Assembly (NCBI GenBank): GCA_036245525.1
Contig: BTPG01000008.1
Coordinates: forward strand, 32,615,323-32,679,322
Direction: 5' to 3'
DNA: 64,000 nt
Source of the DNA: Semisulcospira habei
Lineage: Eukaryota > Mollusca > Gastropoda > Semisulcospiridae
Shown here: one piece after another, positions 50,301 to 59,300 of the stretch
How positions within the stretch are numbered: the stretch's first letter is position 1
Layout of the letters: the number at the start of each line of letters is the position of its first letter
Position numbers and translations under genes: made by a program
The notes under the pieces: model-generated
The model's database searches: none
What the model was told of the DNA's origin: nothing
What the model saw: the letters and a program-made list of their open reading frames with translations, nothing else

Positions 50301-53300
50301 TGGCTGTGAATATTAGTATTGGAACTAATGGAAGAGATTATATACGACTTTTGTGCCGTCTTGAACCTTTGTGTCGTGTGAGTTTGGAGGGTCTTTACTT
50401 GCTGGCTGCTCAAGAGACATGATCCCTTCAGGGGGACACAATCAAATTCTTGATGTTTTTGTCTAAAGTGTCTGTCTCAAGAGTCTGCCCCAGAAATGCA
50501 GTAGCATCTGTTTCGGGATCTTGAACATGCATTTTTAGGAAAGCCCTAGGTCACCTGGTACTTGTTCAAGGCAACTCATAATGTCAGATTTCTTTTGCAA
50601 ATGCAGTCAGTCTCCTTCAGGGAGAGTTGGGGGATATCTGAGGTTCTCGTTTTGTGAAAGATGCGCTTATGTCTGTTTCCCTGTTTCTTGCACTACCCAA
50701 AAGAGGGGTCCACAACACTCCTCAAATGCAATTTATTTTCAGCATGTTTGGTTTTTGGGTGTGATCCAGGGGGTGCGAAAAGTCATAGCGAGTTTTTCCA
50801 AATGAGTTCATTCATAGACTTGGTAGAGTTTGTCAGTACTGACACATAGTAGTCATTGTACTGTTTCTTTCCAAGTGCTTTGATATAGCACGTGGTTTCG
50901 ACCACAGCGTCATTGAAACCATCACCAGTGTCTGATGTCAGCTCTGAAGTATCCTTTGTTTCCATTTTCAGGATAGTGTAGATCACCGCCAGACTCGGTA
51001 TTTGCTGCCTGAATTCTGTCTAAGCAAGAGTTCTTTGTGGTGAGAGTGTGTATGATCCTCTTCAGGAAGCATTTCTCAAGTTTTGCGGCATTGTTGCTTG
51101 GTCCGGTGCTGGCAGCACCCCTTCGTAAAACACAGATGGTTTCGCAGACATGGCACAACCAGCACTTTTGAGCATATCAGTTGAGTGCTCATGGCACTGG
51201 TGCAGTGGCATGGGTAAAAGCGATTGGTTGTTTTAGAAAAAAAAGACTAACTACCACACTTCGCAACTCTTCTAAGACTGATTGGGGTAAGTTTCCTTGT
51301 AACAAATGCACACCAGATCGATCCATTGTGCTTATTTTTTACGGTCTAGCGAGAACAGCCAAGGTGCAAGGGCTTTCAGGGAGTTCACTCACATGCTGAA
51401 ATCTGCTTCAAATATGTGCCCAAATGAAGATCATCCCTAGAAGCTGAAGGCTTACGAATAAATTCCAATGCCAAAATGTTGGGCGCACACTTGCTGATAT
51501 CTTGTCACCAGAATTCCCTTGCTTTGTCAATCAGAGATTAGAGTTTGGCAAGATCGAGTAGGTATTTTATGCATACACTAAGCTGCTTGACATTGACCTT
51601 CATCAAAAATAGGTACTGAAAGGTCATCCAATGCACAATATAGCCTTTTGGGGCTTTGAAAAAGCAAGCATTTTACATATTCACATACCTTTTGTGACCT
51701 TGACCTTTATAAGAGGTTATTCAGGTAGGTATTTCCGGAAAGTTCATCCAACTGGCAATGACTCTGCCAAGTTTAAAGAGTCTAGGTTTCAATGTCGTAG
51801 AACAAGATGAGACCATAGCGAGTCAGTGGCATTGTCTTTTGAACGCTGTCATTTTAAAAATAGAAAAATGTTACATCTCCCAGAAGCTCAGACGCGAGGG
51901 CGCCCTCACTAAAATGAAAGAATATTATCTAATTAAGGACCTCAGAAAGTTTGGTCTTGTTATCCAGTGAGTCCGAACTTTTTATGATTTGGCCATAAGG
52001 AACCTAACTATCAAGAGGACTTTTTTCTTGCAAAACAAGATGGTTGCTCAAAAGAGGTCCTACTGTATAAAATAAAAGCTGCATGTTTGGCATTGCATTG
52101 TGAGATGGAGAAGCTAATCTGGCACTACTCTTGGACTATCATGGCCAGTCCATCTGCCCACACTGGTGTCTTTAACCCTGAGGCCAAATTTTGGAGATGT
52201 CTCCTATCAACTATGTACCAGTTGCAGGAGATGGATCAACCATGATAATTCAAGTGTAGAGACAGATTAGCTTTCCGCCTGATTGCGCCAAGCTGATCTG
52301 GCATTATGGTTGAATTGTCATGGTTAGTCCGTTTCCTGCTGTAGTGCATTAGGGCTAAATGTGTAAGTGAATGCATAAATAAACTGGCAGCTCGCCATAA
52401 CGAATGCTATGTAAGTGCAACGTGCTCATACTACAAAATAAACATTTTGCATCCTGCATTTGGTTATGCATCAAACCCATTGTGTTGCATCTTCTTAGTG
52501 GGGTGCCTCATATAGTACTTGATGCAATATAAACTCACAGAATATCTACTGAGGTTGTCGGTTTCATGACAACTTTTGGAGTATGACCTGTGTACATGCA
52601 TAGCCATGCTGTGAAAAGCTTGCCTCTAGTTTTTGGCTCACGCGTGAACCAAAAGTGAGTCTATGTTCTGGGCCAGTTGTCTGTCCGCTGTCGCCATCCA
52701 CTGTCGTTCCTGGTAAACTTTAACGTTTGTATTTTCTCGGAGTCTATTCAAGCTACAGTCTTCAAACTTGGCCCAAGGGTACTTTGTGGCAAGACCTTTC
52801 TAAACATACCAATTTCAGTAACCTCTCACAAAGGTCAAGGTCACAGGGATCAGGAAATATATTAAAAAAATAGCTATCTCTTGGCTGGACTTCGCGAACG
52901 AAGATTTTATAGGAGTTGCCCACGACGTCTGCAGGCTTGTTCGTGGCTGCGGAGGCCAATCCGGGACAGGCAGGTTCGACCGCAGTGGCTGCAGGGGAAG
53001 GTATGGCCAGAGTTCTGAGTTGCGGCATCTCTGTTCTTTCTCCTGAGCCGCTTGTCCTTAAGGCTAGCTCTGCGAGAGTCCTCAAAGGAGACAGCTGCCT
53101 TGTAAATAGTGGAGCGCCAGGTGTCACGGTCCACAGCAAGCGAAGACCACTGGTGGTGGTCGATTTGGCAGGCACTAAGTGACTTCTTGAGACAGTCTTT
53201 GTATCTCTTCTTTGGTGCCCCTCTGTCACGGTGTCCAGTAGCAAGCTCGCCGAACAGGGTGATCTTTGGTAGGCGATGATCCTCCATCCTGGAGACATGC

Positions 53301-56300
53301 CCCGCCCAGCGGAGCTGTGTCCGCAGCAGCAAAGCCTCGATGCTCACGGTTTCAGCCTGTTCAAGGACCTCGACATTGGTGACATAGTCACTCCAGTGAA
53401 TGCCCAGGATGGTACGCAGGCAGCGCTGGTGGAAGCGTTCGAGGAGTCGTAGTTGGCTGCGGTAGAGGGCCCAGGACTCGGAACCATACAGCAGGGTGGT
53501 GAGGACCACAGCTCTGTACACGCTGATCTTGGTGCCTGTTTTCAGCTGTTGATTGTGCCACACCCGCTTGAAAAGTCGCCCGAAAGCGCTGTTCGCTTTT
53601 GCCAGCCTGCTGTCAAGCTCCTTGTCCAGCTTGGCGTCCGACGTGATAATGCAGCCAAGGTAAGTAAACTGGTGCACTGACTTTAGTTCAGACTCGCCGA
53701 TGGTGATGTGAGGAGGGCGATACACTGTCTTGGGTGCCGGCTGATGGAGGACCTCTGTCTTTTTCAGACTGACCTCGAGTCCAAAGAGCTGGGCAGCGTC
53801 TGCGAAGCAGGACGTGATGCGCTGCAGGGCTCTCTCTGTGTGTGCAACGAGGGCAGCATCATCAGCAAAAAGCAGCTCACGGATCAGTTGGTCTAGGGTT
53901 TTCGTGTGGGCCTGCAGTCGTCTGAGGTTGAACAGGCTGCCATCGAGACGATACCTGATGTACACTGCATCGTCATCATCGAGGTCCACTGTGGCCTGCT
54001 TCAACATCATGCTAAAAAAGATGGTGAAGAGGGTCGGTGCCAGCACGCAGCCCTGCTTTACGCCGTTGAGAATGGGGAATGGTTCTGAGAGGTCATTGTT
54101 GAGTCTGACCTGACCTTGCTGGTCCTCGTGTAGCTGGACAATCATGTTGAGGAACTTTGGGGGACAGCCAAGTCGCTCCAGGATCTGCCACATGCCTTGC
54201 CTGCTCACGCGTGAACCAAAAGTGAGTCTATGTTCTGGGCCAGTTGTCTGTCCGCTGTCGCCATCCACTGTCGTTCCTGGTAAACTTTAACGTTTGTATT
54301 TTCTCGGAGGCTATTCAAGCTACAGTCTTCAAACTTGGCCCAAGGGTACTCTGTGGCAAGACCTTTCTAAACATACCAATTTCAGTGACCTCTCACAAAG
54401 GTCAAGGTCACAGGGATCAGGAAATATATTAAAAAAATAGCTATATTTTGACATAATTATTTTTTTCTCAAATACTATTCACAAATTCGAACCCAAACTT
54501 GGTACAAAGATACCTGATGGTAAGACCTTTCTATACATATTTGGTTGATCCCTCGGAAAGGTCAAGGGCCACAAGAACTCGGGAAAAGGGTACAAAATAG
54601 CCATATTTTGACAAAAGATGTTTTTTCCTCAAATATTATTCACAACTTCAAACCCAAACTTGCTACAGAGATACCTGATGGTACGGCCTATCTATGCGCA
54701 CTAATTTGGATAACTCCTCTGAAAGTTCAAGGGTCACAAGAGCTCAGGAAATAGGTTTTTGAACAAAGGCCATATTTTGACAATAAATGTTTTTTCTCAA
54801 ATACTATTCACAACTTCAAACCCAAACTTGGTACAAAGATACCTGATGGTAAGACCTTTATATGAACACTAGTTTGGTTGATCCCTCGGAAAGGTCAAGG
54901 GTCACAAGAGCTCAGGAAATTGGTCCAAAATAGCCATATTTTTACGAAAAGATGTTTTTAAAAAAAATACTATTCACAACTTCAAACCCAAACTTGGTAC
55001 AAAGATACCTGATGGTAAGACCTTTCTATGCATACTAATTTGGTTGATCCCTTTGAAAGGTCATGGGTCACAAGCGCTCAAGAAATAGGTCCAAAATCGC
55101 CATATTTTGACAAAAGATATTTTTCTCAAATACTATTCACAACTTCAAACCCAAATATTCTACAGAGATACCTGATGGTAAGACCTATCTATGCATACTA
55201 ATTTGGATTACACGCTCACACACTCAGTTCCCACATGGACGCAGATTCAAACTGTGAACAAAATGTTGAAAGTGGAAACACTCACTCTGGAAAATTGTTA
55301 CGTGGTAGTCGTGGTCGTAGTATGATACATTCACACCAGACACACTTGCGTAGGATTCTTGTAAAGAAACTTCACTCAGCTGCAACTCGTCACACATGAC
55401 ATAAGGTTGTAGACCACACTGGATTAACAGTTTTTAAGAATACTTTATTCTCACGATGCACTCTCAGCACAATGCATCCACAAATGCATCCACTCGTATT
55501 TACACTCTCTCGAACAATGCATCTCCCCACCCGGGTCTGCCCTGGGGGACTTGGGTGGGGTTAGGTATTTTTTAGTTCCCAGGGTCACCCTGGTCGGCCC
55601 CACAGGGTGGGTTTTTCTCTCTATTCTGGGGCATGTGTTTCTGTCTACCCTTTGTCCATTCACCTGTATTTGCCTTTTTAAAACTCTCCCTACTGTCTGC
55701 ACTGCCTGTAGCTCTTGATGTTGGATGTGTGTTGCTAAATGGTCTTAGCTTTATTTAGGCCCCATGTGTTAGGTTTATTTAACGTGTTTGACCGGCTGGC
55801 GACATACATTCAATGTTCTGTTGGTTTTTTTTTCACAAGCAGTGCAGGCACGTCCTGAGAAAGCCTTGTTGCTGTCGGGACGTTAAGCAATGTACAATCA
55901 ATCAACAATCGAACAATGCATCGACAATTCTGATACACTGCGTCTCCCGTACAATGCACACATAATTCATTAACAGCCCCTTTTATACTATTATTATTAC
56001 AGATTTCCAGAACAATCCGGCAAACTATACAACCAATCAGAAAAGAAAACGTAACCAAAACTCATTAATACTCATGAGAAAGAACACTCTAGACCTGTCT
56101 ACAGCTTTCTAAAAACTTCAACTAATTCCGGAAAATCTGTGATTTCCGCAACGGTTGCTAACTGTAGCAAAACATGTTTACTTTGACGTCATATCTGAGG
56201 TCAGTAGAAAGGTCGTGACACTACCAGAACCTTCCAGTCTAATGTCGGTTAAAACTTTACAACAGTGGAGCGAAAATATGTGTCATAAAAAGAATCGATC

Positions 56301-59300
56301 GTAGTTGTCAGTGCAAAAAAAAAAAAAAAAATGAATCCTACTCAAAAGGGTACGTAATTCTTATCCAAAATAACTCAAGTAAATATCGGATCTTTCCTAT
56401 GTACAACACACACATGCTCTCAAAAGAATAACACAACCACACAAAAACAAACTTTTTCCTCTGCTCAGCTGGCTGTGAATATTAGTCAGAAGAGATACTT
56501 CATCAGCGTATTGGTCAGGAGTTGACCATTCATTGGAAGAAATTATATACGACTTCTGTGCCGTCTTGAACCTTTGTGTCGTGTGAGTTTGGAGGGTCTT
56601 TACTTGCTGGCTGCTCAAGAGACATGATCCCTTCAGGGGGACACAATCAAATTCTTGATGTCTTTGTCTAAAGTGTCTGTCTCAAGAGTCTGCCCCAGAA
56701 ATGCTGTAGCATCTGTTTCGGGATCTTGAACATGCATTTTTAGGAAAGCCATAGGTCACCTGGTTCTTGTTCAAGGCAACTCATAATGTCAGATTTCTTT
56801 TGCAAATGCAGTCAGTCTTTTTCAGGGAAATTTGGGGGATATATGAGGTTCTCGTTTCATGAAAATGTGCTCATGTCTGTTTCCCTGTTTCTTGCACTAC
56901 CCAAAAGAGGGGTCCACAACACTCCTCAAATGCAATTTATTTTCAGCATGTTTGGTTTTTGGGTGTGATCCAGTGGTTGTGAAAAGTCATAGCGAGTTTT
57001 TCCAAATGAGATCATTCATAGACTTGGTAGAGTTTGTCAGTACTGACACATAGTAGTCATTGTACTGTTTCTTTCCAAGTGCTTTGATATAGCACATGGT
57101 TTCGACCACAGAGTCGCTGAAACCATCACCAGTGTCTGATGTCAGCTCTGAAGTGTCCTTTGTTTCTATTTAAAGGATAGTGTAGATTGCCGCCAGACTC
57201 AGTATTTGCTGTCTGAATTCTGTCTCAGCAAGAGTTCTTTGTGGTGAGAGTGTGTATGGTCCTCTTCAGGAAGCATTTCTCAAGTTTTGCGGCATTGTTG
57301 CTTGGTCCGGTGCTGGCAGCATCCATCTGTAAAACACAGATGATTTTTCAGACTGGCACAACCAGCACTTTTGAGCATATCAGTTGATTGCTCATGGCAC
57401 TAGTGCAGTGGCATGGACAAAAAGCGATTGGTTGTTTTAGAAAAATGACTAACTACCACACTTCACAACTCTTACAAGACTGATTGGAGTAAGTTTCCTT
57501 GTAACAAATGCACACCAGATCGATCCATTGTGCTTAATTTTTACGGTCTAGCGAGAACAGCCAAGGTGCAAGGGCTTTCAGGGAGTTCACTCACATGCTG
57601 AAATCTGCTTCAAATATGTGCCCAAATGAAGATCATCCCTAGAAGCTGAAGGCTTACGAATAAATTCCAATGCCAAAATGTTGGGCGCACACTTGCTGAT
57701 ATCTTGTCACCAGAATTCCCTTGCTTTGTCAATCTGAGATTAGAGGTTGGCAAGATCGAGTAGGTATTTTATGCATCCACTCAGCTGCTTGACATTGACC
57801 TTCATCAAAGATAGGTACTGAAAGGTCATCCAATGCGCAATAGTCTTTTGGGGCTTTCAAAAAGCAAGCATTTTACATATTCACATACCTTTTGTGACCT
57901 TGACCTTTATAAGACGTCATTGAGATAGGTATTTCCAGAAAGTTCATCCAACCGGCAATGACTCTGCCAAGTTTAAAGAGTCTAGGTTTCAATGTCGTAG
58001 AACAAGATGAGACCATAGCGAGTCAGTGGCATTGTCTTTTGAACGCTGTCATTTAAAAATAGACAAATGTTACATCTCCCAGAAGCTCAGACGCGAGGGC
58101 ACCCCACCCCCACCCCCCACCCCACTAAAATGAAAGAATATGATCTAATTAAGTACCTCAGAAAGTTTGGTGCTGTTATCCAGTGAGTCCTGGACTTTTT
58201 ATGATTTGGGCATAAGGAACCTAACTATTATGAGGACTTTTTTCTTGCAGAAAAGGATGGTTGCTCAAAAGAGGTCCTACTGTTTAAAATAAAAGCTGCG
58301 TGTTTGGCATTGCATTGTGAGATGGAGAAGCTAATCTGGCACTACTCTTGGACTATCATGGCCAGTCCATCTGCCCACACTGGTGTCTTTAACCCTGAGG
58401 CCAAATTTTGGAGATGTCTCCTATCGATTTTGTACCATTTGCAGGAGATGGATCAACCATGATAATTCAAGTGTAGAGACAAGATTAGCTTGCCCCCTGA
58501 TGGCGCCAAGCTGATCTGGCATTATGGTTGAATTGTCATGGTTATTCCGTTTCCTGCTGTAGTGCATTAGGGCTAAATGTGTAAGTGAATGCATAAATAA
58601 ACTCCAGCTCGCCATAACGAATGCCATGTAAGTGCAACAGTGCTCATACTACAAAATAAACATTTTGCATCCTGCATTTGGTTATGCATCAAACCCATTG
58701 TGTTGCATCTTCTTAGTGGGGTGCTTCATATAGTACTTGATGCAATATAAACTCACAGAATATCTACCGAGGTTGTCTGTTTCATGACAACTTTTGGAGT
58801 ATGACCTGTGTACATGCATAGCCATGCTGTGAAAAGCTTGCCTCTAGTTTTTGGCTCACGCGTGAACCAAAAGTGAGTATGTTCTGGGCCAGTTGTCGTC
58901 CATCCGCCGTCGTTCCTGGTAAACTTTAACGTTGGTATTTTCTCGGAGGCTATTCAAGCTACAGTCTTTAAACTTGGCCCAAGGATACTTTGTGGCAAGA
59001 CCTTTCTAAACATACCAATTTCAGTGACCTCTCACAAAGGTCAAGGTCACAGGGATCAGGAAATATATCAAAAATAGCTATATTTTGACATAATAATGTT
59101 TTTTCTCAATTACTATTCACACCTTTGAACCCAAACTTGGTACAAAGATACCTGATGGTAAGACCTTTCTATATTAATTTGGTTGATCCCTCAACAAATG
59201 TGTATAAAATGCCCATTTTTTTTATTGTACTTTTTATTAACACTTTTCAATCAAATTTGGCACAAAGGTAGCTGATGATAAGACCTTATGTATACTAATT

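Larger units (their letters stand above)
45333..52635 (+). repeat. Tandem duplication unit I (~3.9 kb without insertions)
   Basis: Begins with a GGCTCAC-type repeat (45333 to about 46000) and continues with unique-looking sequence to 52635. The same order recurs in unit II (54206-58852). Unit I alone has a 636-bp DNA transposon (46096) and a 2.8-kb LINE (47454); unit II alone has a retroposon (55524). No host coding sequence recognised. Confidence 0.8.
54206..58852 (+). repeat. Tandem duplication unit II (~4.6 kb)
   Basis: Begins with the GGCTCAC-type repeat (to about 55205), in which TTCTCAAATACTATTCACAA modules recur with a period of about 165 bp (54467, 54628, 54796, 54964, 55125). It then follows unit I base for base with small differences to GCCTCTAGTTTTTGGCTCAC at 58840. 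Confidence 0.82.

Noticed and set aside
48212..50422. Plus-strand open frames across the LINE at 47-50 kb and its twin at 60-63 kb
   Set aside because: They are antisense shadows of the endonuclease/reverse-transcriptase frame, recurring in both copies because the DNA is nearly identical.
52762..54268. The full 453-residue minus-strand frame as one protein, and the overlapping 178-residue frame
   Set aside because: The first residues lie in the flanking 240-bp repeat outside the LINE; the overlapping frame is antisense or shifted noise.
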